A stretch of DNA of 64,000 nt. Source: Micromonospora sp. WMMA1947 (GTDB lineage: Bacteria > Actinomycetota > Actinomycetes > Mycobacteriales > Micromonosporaceae). Of the stretch, positions 1 through 9,492 are shown piece by piece. The stretch's first letter is position 1; the number at the start of each line of letters is the position of its first letter. The translations under genes and the position numbers were made by a program. The stretch covers positions 3,162,001 through 3,226,000 of the forward strand of contig NZ_CP114909.1 of assembly GCF_027497355.1 (NCBI RefSeq). Direction: 5' to 3'. Under the pieces are notes generated by a model. The model had not been told where the DNA came from. It did no database searches and was given only the letters and a program-made list of their open reading frames with translations.

Positions 1-1
1 G

Positions 2-736
2 ACCGGCGCGCCGAGCCCGGCCAACGGCGGCGCGAGCCAGGTGCCGCCGTCGGGTCAGGGCGGCGCGGCCGACCTCGACCCCGGCGCCATCTCGACCGCG
101 ACCACCACCTGGTCGGTGGCCACGCAGTCGGGCCGGATGCTCTGCGTCATCGACGTCTCCGGCTCGATGAAGAAGCCGGTCGCGACCGCCAACGGCGCCA
201 GCCGGGAGCAGGTCACCGTCGCCGCCGCGAGCCAGGGCCTCGGGCTGTTCGACGACTCCTGGTCGATCGGCCTCTGGACCTTCTCCACCAACCTCCAGGG
301 CTCGCAGGACTGGAGCGAGCTGGTCGGAATAAAGCCTCTGTCCAGCAACCGGGGCGCACTCCAGCGCGGCCTGGCCTCGATCAAGCCCTCCAGCGGCGAC
401 ACCGGCCTGTACGACACCATGCTCGCGGCGTACAAGAAGGTGCAGCAGGACTGGGAGCCGGGCAAGGTCAACTCGATCGTGCTGTTCACCGACGGCAAGA
501 ACGAGGACGCCAACGGCATCTCGCAGAAGGAACTGCTGGACCAGCTGAAGAAGCTGAAGGACGACGAGCAGCCGGTCCAGGTCGTCATCATCGGCATCGG
601 CACCGAGGTGAACCGGGCCGAGCTGGAGTCGATCACCAAGGTCACCGGCGGCGGCGCGTTCGTCACCACCGACCCCAGCAAGATCGGCGAAATCTTCCTC
701 CGGGCGATCGCGCTCCGGCCGCCCGCCCCCCGCTGA
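2..736 (+). CDS. VWA-domain protein, C-terminal part (5' end outside window)
   Basis: The frame is open from the first bases, so the gene starts upstream of the window; a GTG at 41 is inside the frame and is probably not the start. The visible part is a von Willebrand factor A domain with a complete-looking metal-ion-dependent adhesion site: DVSGS in the first strand, a Thr in GDTGLYDT, and TDG in FTDGKNED. Proteins of this type in actinobacteria often carry an N-terminal signal or lipoprotein region and a solute-binding-like domain, which cannot be checked here. Likely an extracytoplasmic or membrane-attached metal-dependent binding protein; the partner is unknown. A strong hairpin 20 nt downstream marks the end of the transcript. 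Confidence 0.85.
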   Translation, partial: TGAPSPANGGASQVPPSGQGGAADLDPGAISTATTTWSVATQSGRMLCVIDVSGSMKKPVATANGASREQVTVAAASQGLGLFDDSWSIGLWTFSTNLQGSQDWSELVGIKPLSSNRGALQRGLASIKPSSGDTGLYDTMLAAYKKVQQDWEPGKVNSIVLFTDGKNEDANGISQKELLDQLKKLKDDEQPVQVVIIGIGTEVNRAELESITKVTGGGAFVTTDPSKIGEIFLRAIALRPPAPR

Positions 737-755
737 CCTGAAGCTCAGCGCTAGT

Positions 756-789
756 CTTCCGCCGTACCGGAAATCCGGTACGGCGGAAG
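756..789. terminator. Intrinsic terminator hairpin after the VWA gene
   Basis: A perfect 16-bp inverted repeat (756-771 with 774-789) with almost no loop sits 20 nt after the VWA stop codon and about 160 nt before the next gene. It lacks a long T run, as is usual for actinobacterial terminators. Confidence 0.75.
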
Positions 790-948
790 GCTTCCCGGGT
801 CAAGACGCGGGATGAGAACTGACGGTAATGCGTCCGAATCAATCGGTAACCATAATTGTCCAGGCATGATGACCGGGTGCCTCGACCGCGGGCTCCACAC
901 CGGAGCCGGGCGGGGACGAGGCGGTCCTGAGCGAAGTGGGGAGGGCCG

Positions 949-2430
949 GTGACCTCGGCGACGCTGTTGACTCCTGCCACGTCGTCGCGACCCGGTGGTG
1001 AACGCCCGGGCAAGACGACGCGAGCCGCGGAGCGGGCCTACATCCGGGTCCTGGTGGTGCTGGACACCGCCGTGCTCGCGGTGGCCATCCTGGTCGGTTA
1101 CCTGGCCCGGTTCGGAGACGAGGAGCCGACCGGTTCCGAGATCCCGTACGTGGTGGTCGCCCCGGCGCTGCTGCTGGTCTGGCTCGTCTCGCTCAAGGCG
1201 ATGCGGTGCTACGACGACCAGGTGCTCGGCTACGGCGCCGACGAGTACCGGCGGGTCAGCGCGGCGAGCATGCGACTCGCCGGCGGCATCGCCATCGCCG
1301 GGTACATCGCCGACGTCGGCGTCTCCCGGGGCTTCCTGGCGATCTCCTTCGCCGTCGGCACGATCGGGCTGGAGGTGGCGCGGTTCGCGGCCCGCAAGCG
1401 GCTGCACCGGGCCCGCGACCGGGGCGCCGGCTGGTCCCGCAAGGTGCTCGTGGTGGGTGACACCGCGCATGTGCTGGAGCTGGTGCACACGCTGCGCCGG
1501 GAGCCGTACGCCGGCTATCAGGTGGTCGGCGCGTGCATCCCGGACGCGCTGCTCGCCCCGGTGCCGCAGCGGCTGGGCGACGTGCCGGTGGTGGGCAGCT
1601 TCCGGGGCATCCCGGAGGCCGCCACCGCGATCGGCGCCGACACGGTGGCGGTCACCGCCTCGGGCGAGCTGACCGCGACCCGGCTGCGCCGCCTCGGTTG
1701 GCAGCTGGAGGGCACCGGCGTCGACCTGGTGGTGGCACCGGCGCTCACCGACGTGGCCGGTCCCCGCATCCACACCCGTCCGGTCGCCGGGCTGCCGTTG
1801 ATCCACGTCGAGGCGCCCGAGTTCCGGGGTGCCCGCAAGCTGGTGAAGGGCTTCGTCGACCGGTCGATCTCGTCGATCGCCCTGCTCGTGCTGGCGCCGC
1901 TGCTGATCGTGATCGCGCTCGCCATCAAGATCGACAGCCGTGGCCCGGTGCTGTTCCGGCAGACCCGGGTCGGTCAGGGCGGCGAGGAGTTCGGCGTCTT
2001 CAAGTTCCGCACGATGGTCGTCAACGCCGACGCCCTGCTCGCCGAGCTGGCCGCGCGCAACGAGACCGACGGCCTGATGTTCAAGATGCGCGACGACCCG
2101 CGCGTCACCCGGGTCGGCCGACTGCTGCGCAAGTGGTCGCTGGACGAGCTGCCCCAGCTCGTCAACGTGCTGCTCGGCCAGATGAGCCTGGTCGGCCCGC
2201 GCCCGCCGCTGCCGTCCGAGGTGGCCCGCTACGACGGCGACGTGGCCCGCCGCCTGCTGGTCAAGCCCGGCATGACCGGCCTCTGGCAGGTCAGCGGCCG
2301 GTCCGACCTCAGCTGGGAGGACGGCATCCGGCTCGACCTGTACTACGTGGAGAACTGGTCGCTGGCCGCCGACCTGACCATCCTCTGGAAGACGTTCGGC
2401 GCGGTGATCAACAGCCGCGGCGCGTACTGA
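949..2430 (+). CDS. Exopolysaccharide polyprenyl glycosylphosphotransferase
   Basis: This 493-residue protein transfers a sugar-1-phosphate from a nucleotide sugar to polyprenyl phosphate, the first membrane step of exopolysaccharide or cell-surface glycan synthesis (WcaJ/CpsE family). The N-terminal half has about four hydrophobic helices and a Rossmann-like CoA-binding-type region (KVLVVGD around residue 165). A further membrane helix (residues 310-325) precedes the bacterial sugar transferase domain with the family hallmarks [25 protein letters not shown] and [13 protein letters not shown]. Start: GTG at 949 with GGGGAGGG about 5 nt upstream. It stands alone between two terminated neighbours, with no glycosyltransferase cluster visible, so the sugar and polymer are unknown. 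Confidence 0.93.
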   Translation: MTSATLLTPATSSRPGGERPGKTTRAAERAYIRVLVVLDTAVLAVAILVGYLARFGDEEPTGSEIPYVVVAPALLLVWLVSLKAMRCYDDQVLGYGADEYRRVSAASMRLAGGIAIAGYIADVGVSRGFLAISFAVGTIGLEVARFAARKRLHRARDRGAGWSRKVLVVGDTAHVLELVHTLRREPYAGYQVVGACIPDALLAPVPQRLGDVPVVGSFRGIPEAATAIGADTVAVTASGELTATRLRRLGWQLEGTGVDLVVAPALTDVAGPRIHTRPVAGLPLIHVEAPEFRGARKLVKGFVDRSISSIALLVLAPLLIVIALAIKIDSRGPVLFRQTRVGQGGEEFGVFKFRTMVVNADALLAELAARNETDGLMFKMRDDPRVTRVGRLLRKWSLDELPQLVNVLLGQMSLVGPRPPLPSEVARYDGDVARRLLVKPGMTGLWQVSGRSDLSWEDGIRLDLYYVENWSLAADLTILWKTFGAVINSRGAY

Positions 2431-2439
2431 GGGGCCGGG

Positions 2440-3570
2440 TCAGGGCTGCGGCCCCAGCCAGTCCAGGCACACCACCACCGCGTCGTCCACCAGGTCACCG
2501 GCGACGAACGCCCGCAGGTCGCCGATCAGCGACCGGACCGCGTCCAGCGGTTCCATCGGTCCGGTCCGGCGCAGGAACCGGTCCAGCGCCACCTCGCCGT
2601 ACCGCACCTGCTCGGTGGTGGCCTCGATCACGCCGTCGCTGACCACGAACAGGCGGTCCTCGCGTTCCAGCCGGAACCGCTGCGGGCGGTAGTCGCTGCT
2701 CTCGAACATGCCGAGCGGGAACTGCTTGTCCAGCTCCTGCTCGGTCACCTGGCCGGCCCGCAGCCGCAGCAGCCGGGGCGAACCGGCGTCCACCACCGTC
2801 ATCTCGCCGGAGGCCAGGTCCAGTTCGATCAGGAGCACGGAGACGTGCTGCTCGCCCCGGTACTGGGCGTAGATCGCCTGGTCGGCCAGGGCGGCCTGGT
2901 CGGCCAGGTCGAGCCCGGCCCGGCGCGCGTTGCGCAGCGCGTGCGTGGCCAGCGAGGCGAGCAGCGCCGCGGCCACCCCCTCGCCGTAGCCGTTCAGCAC
3001 CGCCAGCCAGAGCCGGTGACCGTCGTCGGACCAGTCGAAGCTGTCCCCGCGCACCGCGTACGCCGGTTCCAGCTGCCCGGCCAGGCTGAACGACGGCCGG
3101 ATCCGGCTGCGCCCCGGCAGCAGCTCCCACTGCATCTCGGCGGCCAGCGTGAGACGCCGGCTGCGCCGGGCGGTCCGGTAGATGTCGGTGGTCGCCATGA
3201 CCGCGCTCAGCTCGTGCCCGAGCACCGTGGCGATGGTGGCCAGCTCCCGGCAGGCGTTCGGGTCGGCGGGGACCGGGGCGACCTGGAGCACGCCCCGGCG
3301 TTCGCCGCGCATGCCCACCGGGAACCAGCCGACGCCGTCGGCGATCACCGGCTCCTGGTGGTCGAAGGCGCGCCAGGCCGGGTGGCCGGGGCCGGTGACC
3401 GACGGGCCGTCACCCAGCGGCAGCAGCTCGGCGAGCCGGTAGTCGACCTGGTAGAGCTCGGTGCGGGTGACGCCGTACGTGCGTGCCAGCTCGGCGGCGA
3501 GCCGGTCCACGATGAGATCCGTCGGCGCCTCGGTCAGGACGCGGCGAGCGCGTCCCTCCGCTCCGCTCAT
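2440..3570 (-). CDS. PP2C-family (RsbU/SpoIIE-type) protein phosphatase with GAF-like N-terminus
   Basis: This 376-residue protein looks like a stress-signalling serine/threonine phosphatase that would dephosphorylate an anti-sigma-factor antagonist. Residues about 20-130 resemble a GAF-type sensory domain and residues 150-376 the SpoIIE phosphatase fold. The metal-binding motifs are present but altered: RGDSFD in place of GGDFYD, NGYGEG in place of DxxGHG, SDGVIEAT in place of TDGVTEA, and a final DDAVVV. The Asp-to-Asn change in the second motif could weaken metal binding. The start lies divergently 56 nt from a MarR-type gene. A second SpoIIE phosphatase lies 1.6 kb away, so the two may act on the same partner-switching module; no anti-sigma gene is adjacent. 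Confidence 0.85.
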   Translation of the reverse strand: MSGAEGRARRVLTEAPTDLIVDRLAAELARTYGVTRTELYQVDYRLAELLPLGDGPSVTGPGHPAWRAFDHQEPVIADGVGWFPVGMRGERRGVLQVAPVPADPNACRELATIATVLGHELSAVMATTDIYRTARRSRRLTLAAEMQWELLPGRSRIRPSFSLAGQLEPAYAVRGDSFDWSDDGHRLWLAVLNGYGEGVAAALLASLATHALRNARRAGLDLADQAALADQAIYAQYRGEQHVSVLLIELDLASGEMTVVDAGSPRLLRLRAGQVTEQELDKQFPLGMFESSDYRPQRFRLEREDRLFVVSDGVIEATTEQVRYGEVALDRFLRRTGPMEPLDAVRSLIGDLRAFVAGDLVDDAVVVCLDWLGPQP

Positions 3571-3610
3571 CTTTGCTCCTTTGCACAGGTCGCCGGGCAG
3601 ATCCGGGGAG

Positions 3611-3616
3611 TAGTCT
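3611..3616 (+). promoter_or_regulatory. Candidate -10 hexamer for the MarR gene
   Basis: TAGTCT lies 10 nt before the ATG at 3627 in the divergent intergenic space. Initiation there would give a 5' leader of only a few nucleotides. Confidence 0.4.
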
Positions 3617-3626
3617 CGGGCCCACC

Positions 3627-4181
3627 ATGACCGAAGAGCGCGGTCCCCGGGGACCTGAAACGAGTACGTCCGCCGCCCTGGACGAGGCGGCAGGCACCTT
3701 GCTCGCCGTCTGGGAGGCGGCCCGGGAACGCACCACCAGCCGGCTGTCGAGTGCCCAACTACGCGCGATCATGGTCGTCGAGCAGTATGACGGCATCAAC
3801 CTCCGCCGGCTCGCCACGCTCACCGACATGTTGCTCTCCTCCGCCAGCCGGCTGTGCGACCGGCTGGTCGCGGCCGGGATGCTGGAACGCGAGCCGGGCC
3901 GCTACGACCGGCGGGAGATCTCGCTGCACCTCACGCCCGCCGCCATCCGGCTGCTCGCCGAGCTGCGCGAGGACCGGCGGCACCGGCTGGAGCGGATCCT
4001 GGCCGGGATGAGCCCGGAGGGCCGGGCCGCGCTGGTACGCGGCATGCGCGAGTTCGACGAGGTGGGCCGGCGCGGCGAGGCCACGGTGGCGGACGGATGG
4101 CCGATGCTGCAACCCTCCGGGGAACGGATCGGCGACCCCGCCCGGCCGTCCGACGAGCCTCCGGTGGCCCGTACCGCCTGA
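3627..4181 (+). CDS. MarR-family transcriptional regulator
   Basis: A 184-residue winged-helix regulator. The central part fits the MarR DNA-binding fold: RLATLTDMLLSSASRLCDRL is the recognition helix region and REPGRYDRREISLHLTPA the wing, followed by a dimerisation helix. The ATG at 3627 is preferred over an in-frame upstream TTG because the extra residues would overlap the divergent promoter. The gene is divergent from the PP2C gene at 2440-3570 and convergent (1 nt apart) with the cobalamin-binding gene, so it may control the signalling patch around it. The ligand is unknown. Confidence 0.88.
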   Translation: MTEERGPRGPETSTSAALDEAAGTLLAVWEAARERTTSRLSSAQLRAIMVVEQYDGINLRRLATLTDMLLSSASRLCDRLVAAGMLEREPGRYDRREISLHLTPAAIRLLAELREDRRHRLERILAGMSPEGRAALVRGMREFDEVGRRGEATVADGWPMLQPSGERIGDPARPSDEPPVARTA

Positions 4182-4182
4182 C

Positions 4183-5184
4183 TCAGCCCTCACGGGCGGC
4201 CCGCAACCGGGCCACCACCCGGGGATGTTCGGTGAGTGCCCGTTCCAGCGCGCCGAGCACCTCGTCCAGCAGCGCCCGGCCGCCCCGGGAGGTCAGCGCC
4301 TCCTCCTGCCACCCGACGAAGTCGCGCAGCAGCCGGTCGTCGTCCACGCGCACGGCCGCGATCAGCGCGTCCACCAGGTGCGCGATGCCGGCGGCGACGT
4401 CCTCGGCGCTTTCGGGCGGCGGGTCCACCGCGGCCAGCGCCAGCCGGATCAGCTCACGCCGCCGGTGCAGCACCGCCACGTACGCGTCGTCCGGCGGGGG
4501 CGGCGGCGCGCCGGTGTGCGCGGCCGACAACGGCTGCTCCAGCAGCGCCACCGCGTCCCGGGCACTGGCGCCCCAGCCCGCCGCGCCGATCACGGTGGCC
4601 CACCGGCCGTCCGGGCCGAAACCGGGACCACCGGCGAGCACCGGCACCCCGGCCGCGCGGCTGGCCTCCACCATCCGCGCCGCCCGGACCAGCCGGTTCG
4701 GCTGCACACAGCTCAGCAGCACCGCGTCCGGGCCGGTCTGGTGCAGATAGGAGACCAGATGCCGGGCCGGCACGCTGGCGCCGAGGAACGTCACCCGCCA
4801 GCCCGCCGCCCGGACCACCTCGGTGACGATGCGGGCGGCCAGCGCGTGCCACTCGCCCTCGACGCACGCCATCACCACGTGCCCGCGCCGGGGCGGACCG
4901 GTCGTCGCACCCAGCGCGTCCACCACCTGCTCGCTGACGTGGGTGGCGGCGTGCTCCTGGGCGATGCTCCAGGAGCCGGTGAGCCAGCGCAGGCCGACCT
5001 CCCGCTGCGCCACCGCGACCAGGTCGACCAGGACGTCCGCGACCGAGAAACCGTCGGCGAGCAGGCCGCGTGCGAGCGCGATCGCGCCGGCCCGGTCGGC
5101 GGCGTCCAGGCGGTCGAGGTACGCGGCGAGCGTGTCCGGCCCGATCCGGCGCCCGGCCCCGGGGCGGTCCGGCGGCGGTGTCAT
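4183..5184 (-). CDS. Cobalamin (B12)-binding domain protein
   Basis: A 333-residue protein with the two-part B12-binding architecture of MetH and CarH/LitR sensors: a helical cap domain (about residues 20-95, with QEHAATHVSEQV) followed by a Rossmann-type cobalamin domain (about 100-220). The lower-ligand motif DxHxxG appears as GEWHALA, keeping the His but with Ala for the Gly. There is no MerR DNA-binding domain, unlike CarH, and the C-terminal 100 residues are helical and unassigned. The ATG at 5184 overlaps the stop of the upstream PP2C gene by 4 nt (ATGA), implying translational coupling. The context suggests a light- or redox-responsive cobalamin sensor feeding a phosphatase; that role is inference. 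Confidence 0.85.
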   Translation of the reverse strand: MTPPPDRPGAGRRIGPDTLAAYLDRLDAADRAGAIALARGLLADGFSVADVLVDLVAVAQREVGLRWLTGSWSIAQEHAATHVSEQVVDALGATTGPPRRGHVVMACVEGEWHALAARIVTEVVRAAGWRVTFLGASVPARHLVSYLHQTGPDAVLLSCVQPNRLVRAARMVEASRAAGVPVLAGGPGFGPDGRWATVIGAAGWGASARDAVALLEQPLSAAHTGAPPPPPDDAYVAVLHRRRELIRLALAAVDPPPESAEDVAAGIAHLVDALIAAVRVDDDRLLRDFVGWQEEALTSRGGRALLDEVLGALERALTEHPRVVARLRAAREG

Positions 5185-6935
5185 CCGGCTGCCACGGCGA
5201 GCATGGCGATGTCGTCGTGGGGTTGCCCGTCCAGCCACTCGTCGACGAGCTGGAGCACCCGGTCGACGAGCGCGGCGGGTGGGAGCCCGGCGCCGGTGGC
5301 GAGCGCCTGACGCAACCGGGCGTCGCCGAACATGGCCGGCTCGGTCGGGCCGCCGCGAGCCTCGGTCACCCCGTCGGTGTACGCCAGCATCAGGTCACCC
5401 GGCGCCAGCCGTACCTCGGTGTCGGCGAACCGGGCGTCGGTGAGCGCGCCCACCGGCATGCCGCCCACCCGGACCGTCTCCACCCCGCCGCCGGCGCGAA
5501 CGACGAGCGGGGACGGGTGCCCGCCACCGGCGAGCCGCACCAGCAGCCCGCCGTCCGGCTCGCGGCGCAGCGCGCCCAGCAGGAGCGTGGTGAACTGGGC
5601 CCGGCGGGCCGCGTCGGGGGCGTCCAGCAGCGCCCGGTTGAGCAGCTCCAGCAGTTCCCGGGGGCGCTGCTCGACCAGGCGCAGGGTCTGCAGCGACTGG
5701 CGGACCCGGCCGGTCAGCACTGCTGCGCCGACGCCCTTGCCGCACACGTCGCCCAGTGCGAACAGGCCGCCGTCGCCGGTGGGGAACAGGTCGTAGAAGT
5801 CGCCGCCGATGCGCAGGCTGTCCCCGGCGGCGCGATAACCGCCGGCGAGCGTCATCCCGGGCAGGCGGGGCAGTTCCGGCGGCAGCAGGCTGTTCTGGAG
5901 CACCCGGGCCAGGTGGGCCTGCTCGCCGTACAGGTCCGCGGCGGCCAGCGCGGCGCCGGCCCGGCCCGCGAACTCCCGGGCCAGGCCGATCTCCCGCTTG
6001 TCGAAGCCGGGTCGCTCCGGGCGGCGGGCCAGCACCAGCGCGCCGGCCGGACCACCGGCGCTGGGCATCGGGCTGATCAGCACGGTGCCCGGGCGGCCGA
6101 ACCCGGCGGGCAGCACCTCGGCCAGGTCGGCCAGCTCGGCGTCCAGCCACGGGCTCGGTTCGGTGAGGTCGCCGTCGAGCGCCTCCACCAGCCCGGGGAC
6201 GGATTCCACGGTCGTCCAGGCGGCCAGGCCGGTCACCGGGCCGGGATCGCCGGTGGCGTACCGGGTCCAGTGCGGCTCGTCCTCGGCGGGCGGGGGCGGG
6301 CGGTGCACCACCACCGCGACGTCGGCCAGGTAGGGCACCGGCAGCGTCACCGCGGTACGCAGCGTCTGCTCGCGGTGCAGGGACAGCCCGAGCCGACTGC
6401 CCGCCTCGGCGAGGAACGCGGTGCGCGACCGTTCGGCGAGCAGCGCGTCGGTGCGCGCGTGCTCCTCGGTGACGTCCCGGACGTACCAGGCGTGGCGGTC
6501 GTCGGCCAGGGGCCGCCGCAGGCCGTTCAGCCGCCGGCCGCGGTGCTCGGTCTCGAACGTGTCCGAACCAGCGGCCGCCGCGCCGGCCAGGGCGGGCACC
6601 GGGCACGCGGCCAGGTCGACGCCGGGCGACACCTCGGGGAGCAGGTCGGCGGCCATCGCGTTGACGAGTGTCACCACCCCGGAGCGGTCGACTGTCACGA
6701 CCGCCTCGGCGAGCCCGTCCAGCAGCTCGCGGGCCAGGTGGTCGTCAGCCGGTAGCGCGACCCCGGCAACCCGCCGGGGTCGTCTCCGCGAGGCGTGTCC
6801 ACCGCCGCTGACCGGCCCCGCGACACCGCCCCGGCGCGCGGCGGTCACCTCCGGTGGCCGGGCGCTTCGGTCGGTCGACCCCTGCGCATGCTGTCGGTGC
6901 ACTCCTCGCTCGGCGGACACGTTGCCTGGCGGCAA
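5181..6935 (-). CDS. PAS-GAF-SpoIIE protein phosphatase
   Basis: A protein of up to 584 residues. A PAS-like segment (about 65-155, LDGLAEAVVTVDRSGVVTLV) is followed by a GAF domain (about 160-340) and a C-terminal PP2C/SpoIIE domain (about 350-584) with intact metal motifs: GGDFYD, GDVCGKG, TDGVTEAR and HDDIAM. It should be an active phosphatase that dephosphorylates an STAS-type anti-anti-sigma factor in response to PAS/GAF signals. The start is uncertain: the track-length start is TTG at 6935, the first 40-60 residues look unstructured, and a GTG at 6848 is an alternative. It forms a two-gene operon with the cobalamin-binding gene (4-nt overlap). Confidence 0.88.
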   Translation of the reverse strand: MPPGNVSAERGVHRQHAQGSTDRSARPPEVTAARRGGVAGPVSGGGHASRRRPRRVAGVALPADDHLARELLDGLAEAVVTVDRSGVVTLVNAMAADLLPEVSPGVDLAACPVPALAGAAAAGSDTFETEHRGRRLNGLRRPLADDRHAWYVRDVTEEHARTDALLAERSRTAFLAEAGSRLGLSLHREQTLRTAVTLPVPYLADVAVVVHRPPPPAEDEPHWTRYATGDPGPVTGLAAWTTVESVPGLVEALDGDLTEPSPWLDAELADLAEVLPAGFGRPGTVLISPMPSAGGPAGALVLARRPERPGFDKREIGLAREFAGRAGAALAAADLYGEQAHLARVLQNSLLPPELPRLPGMTLAGGYRAAGDSLRIGGDFYDLFPTGDGGLFALGDVCGKGVGAAVLTGRVRQSLQTLRLVEQRPRELLELLNRALLDAPDAARRAQFTTLLLGALRREPDGGLLVRLAGGGHPSPLVVRAGGGVETVRVGGMPVGALTDARFADTEVRLAPGDLMLAYTDGVTEARGGPTEPAMFGDARLRQALATGAGLPPAALVDRVLQLVDEWLDGQPHDDIAMLAVAAG

Positions 6936-6980
6936 GCGTACCGAGCGCAGGCACGGAATGCCCGTCGAGGATCATCCGGG

Positions 6981-8240
6981 TCAGCCGGCCCGGGCCAGCC
7001 ACCCCACCGGCCGGTCGACGATCCGGCGGACCACCGAGCCGGCTCCGCCGACCGCGGCGGACTGCGCCCCGAGCACTGCCGGGCGCACCGTCACCGGTGC
7101 CCAGGCGGCGGTGAGCACCCGCCGGGAGACCTCCGCCTCCACCGTCGGCCGCAGCCAGGGCGCGAGCCGGGCGTATCCGCCCCCGAGCACCACGGTGTCC
7201 AGATCCAGCAGGTTCACCACGCCCGCCACCGCCACCCCGAGGGCGGTGCCGGCGTCGGTCAGGGCGGTCAGCGTGGCCGGGTCGCCGGCCTCGGCCAGGT
7301 CGGCGAGCCGGGTGGCGGCGGTGTCGGCCGGCAGTTCCGCGCCGGGCAGCCCGGCGGCGGCCAGGATGGCCTCCTGACCCGCGTACCGCTCCAGGCAGCC
7401 CTGGCCGCCGCAGCGGCACGGCCGCCCCTGCGGCTGCACCGGGAAGTGACCGATCTCTCCGCTCCACCCACGCGCGCCCCGGTACAGCGCGCCGTCGAGC
7501 ACGATCCCGGCGCCGATGCCGATTTCGCCGGTGACGTGCAGGAAGCTGCGCGGGCCGGCCGGGCCGGCGTACAGCTCGCCGAGCGCCGCCAGGTTGGCCT
7601 CGTTGTCGACCACCAGCGGCGGCACCCCGTCGACCGGCTCGGCCAGCGGGTGCCCGGCGAGCAGGGCCGGCACGTCCACGTCCCGCCAGCCGAGGTTCGG
7701 CGCGAGCCGGACCAGGCCGCCGTCGCCCACCAGACCCGGCACGGCGAGCGCCGCGCCGGCCAGTGTCAGCCCGTCGCGTACGGCGGCGGCGCGCGCCTCG
7801 GCGGCCAGCGCGGCGAGCCGGGCGAGCGCGTCGGCGGGGGAGACCGGGCGCAGGTCGGCGCGGCGGACCAGGTGGTGCCGGACCGCGCCGGTCAGGTCGA
7901 CCACGCAGGCCGCCAGGTAGTCGACGTTCACCTCGAGGCCGAGCCCGGCCGGGCCGTCGGAGGCGAGCACCAGGCCGCGGGCGGGACGGCCCGCCCCGGT
8001 ACGCGGCTCCGGCTCCGCCTCGGCGACCAGCCGCCCGGCGATCAGGTCGTCCACCACGGCGGAGACGGTGGCCCGGGTGAGGCCGGTGTCGGCGGCGATC
8101 CCGGCGCGCGAGGGCGGTCGATCGGCGGCGGCGATCCGCCGGAGCACCACCGCGAGGTTCAACTCGCGCAGGCTGCCCTGCCGGACCGCCCCGGCGGTGC
8201 TGGCGCTTGTCACCTCTTGACACTGCCACATCGCCGCCAT
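6981..8240 (-). CDS. ROK-family transcriptional repressor of xylose genes (XylR type)
   Basis: A 419-residue ROK protein: an N-terminal winged helix (residues 20-85, [20 protein letters not shown]) and a sugar-kinase-like ROK domain with the zinc-binding motif [12 protein letters not shown] and the phosphate loop [11 protein letters not shown] repressors of this class bind D-xylose and leave the DNA. The gene is divergent from xylA with 53 nt between starts and an operator-like dyad directly against its start codon, so it probably represses both itself and xylAB. ATG at 8240 is used; a second ATG at 8231 is possible. The PP2C gene follows 45 nt downstream on the same strand. Confidence 0.92.
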   Translation of the reverse strand: MAAMWQCQEVTSASTAGAVRQGSLRELNLAVVLRRIAAADRPPSRAGIAADTGLTRATVSAVVDDLIAGRLVAEAEPEPRTGAGRPARGLVLASDGPAGLGLEVNVDYLAACVVDLTGAVRHHLVRRADLRPVSPADALARLAALAAEARAAAVRDGLTLAGAALAVPGLVGDGGLVRLAPNLGWRDVDVPALLAGHPLAEPVDGVPPLVVDNEANLAALGELYAGPAGPRSFLHVTGEIGIGAGIVLDGALYRGARGWSGEIGHFPVQPQGRPCRCGGQGCLERYAGQEAILAAAGLPGAELPADTAATRLADLAEAGDPATLTALTDAGTALGVAVAGVVNLLDLDTVVLGGGYARLAPWLRPTVEAEVSRRVLTAAWAPVTVRPAVLGAQSAAVGGAGSVVRRIVDRPVGWLARAG

Positions 8241-8261
8241 TTAATTCAACCGCTGAACAAA
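8241..8261. promoter_or_regulatory. Candidate ROK/XylR operator
   Basis: An imperfect dyad TTAATTCA-N5-TGAACAAA (8241-8248 and 8254-8261) lies in the short divergent spacer and abuts the ROK start codon. It is the most AT-rich stretch nearby and resembles the A/T-rich dyads bound by ROK repressors. Binding here could block both transcripts. Confidence 0.6.
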
Positions 8262-8293
8262 TCGCGGACGACACCACCACCTGGAGGTCTGCC

Positions 8294-9481
8294 ATGGCTC
8301 CCCGCCCCACCCCCGCGGACAAGTTCTCCTTCGGCCTCTGGACGGTGGGCTGGCCGGCCCGTGACCCGTTCGGTGACGCCACCCGGCCCGAACTGGACGC
8401 CGTCGAGGCGGTGCACCGGCTCGCCGAGCTGGGCGCGTACGGCATCACCTTCCACGACGACGACCTGGTCCCGTTCGGCGCGGACGCGGCCACCCGCGAC
8501 GCCCGGCTCAGCCGGTTCCGCAAGGCACTCGACGAGACCGGCCTGGTCGTGCCGATGGTCACCACCAACCTGTTCAACCACCCGGTCTTCAAGGACGGCG
8601 GCTTCACCAGCAACGACCGCGAGGTGCGCCGCTACGCGCTGCGCAAGGTGCTGCGCAACATCGACCTGGCCGCCGAGATGGGCGCGAAGACGTTCGTCAT
8701 GTGGGGCGGCCGGGAGGGCGCCGAGTACGACGTCGCGAAGGACGTCCAGGCAGCGCTGGACCGCTACCGCGAAGCAGTCGACCTGCTCTGCGAGTACGTC
8801 GTCGACAACGGCTACGACCTGCGCTTCGCCCTGGAGCCCAAGCCGAACGAGCCGCGCGGCGACATCCTGCTGCCCACCGTCGGCCACGCGCTGGGCTTCA
8901 TCTCCACCCTGGCCCGCCCGGAGATGGTCGGGCTCAACCCGGAGGTCGGGCACGAGCAGATGGCCGGGCTGAACTTCGCCCACGGCATCGCCCAGGCGCT
9001 CTGGCAGGGCAAGCTGTTCCACATCGACCTCAACGGCCAGCGGGGCATCAAGTACGACCAGGACCTGGTCTTCGGCCACGGCGACCTGCTCAACGCGTTC
9101 GCCCTGGTCGACCTGCTGGAGCACGGCGGCCCGAACGGCGGCCCGGCCTACGACGGCCCGCGCCACTTCGACTACAAGCCGTCCCGCACCGAGGACATGA
9201 CCGGCGTGTGGGCCTCCGCCGAGGCGAACATGCGGACGTACCTGCTGCTCAAGGAGCGGGCCGCGGCGTTCCGCGCCGACCCGGAGGTGGCCGAGGCGCT
9301 CGCCGCCGCCCGGGTGGCCGAGCTGGCAAAGCCGACGCTGAACCCCGGCGAGGGCTACCGCGAGCTGCTGGCCGACCGGACCGCGTTCGAGGAGTTCGAC
9401 CCGGACTCGGCCGGGGCGAAGGGCTTCGGCTTCGTCCGGCTCAACCAGCTCGCCGTCGAGCACGTGCTCGGCGCGCGCTGA
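8294..9481 (+). CDS. xylA: Xylose isomerase
   Basis: A 395-residue enzyme converting D-xylose to D-xylulose (and glucose to fructose in vitro), the short class I form typical of actinobacteria. Visible signatures include the N-terminal [11 protein letters not shown], the catalytic-site stretch [10 protein letters not shown], the metal-ligand region [13 protein letters not shown] and the [21 protein letters not shown] segment. The ATG at 8294 follows GGAGG at a good distance; longer in-frame starts would run through the operator. xylB begins 11 nt downstream, so the two are co-transcribed under the divergent ROK regulator. Confidence 0.97.
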   Translation: MAPRPTPADKFSFGLWTVGWPARDPFGDATRPELDAVEAVHRLAELGAYGITFHDDDLVPFGADAATRDARLSRFRKALDETGLVVPMVTTNLFNHPVFKDGGFTSNDREVRRYALRKVLRNIDLAAEMGAKTFVMWGGREGAEYDVAKDVQAALDRYREAVDLLCEYVVDNGYDLRFALEPKPNEPRGDILLPTVGHALGFISTLARPEMVGLNPEVGHEQMAGLNFAHGIAQALWQGKLFHIDLNGQRGIKYDQDLVFGHGDLLNAFALVDLLEHGGPNGGPAYDGPRHFDYKPSRTEDMTGVWASAEANMRTYLLLKERAAAFRADPEVAEALAAARVAELAKPTLNPGEGYRELLADRTAFEEFDPDSAGAKGFGFVRLNQLAVEHVLGAR

Positions 9482-9492
9482 GGCGGGCCGCC

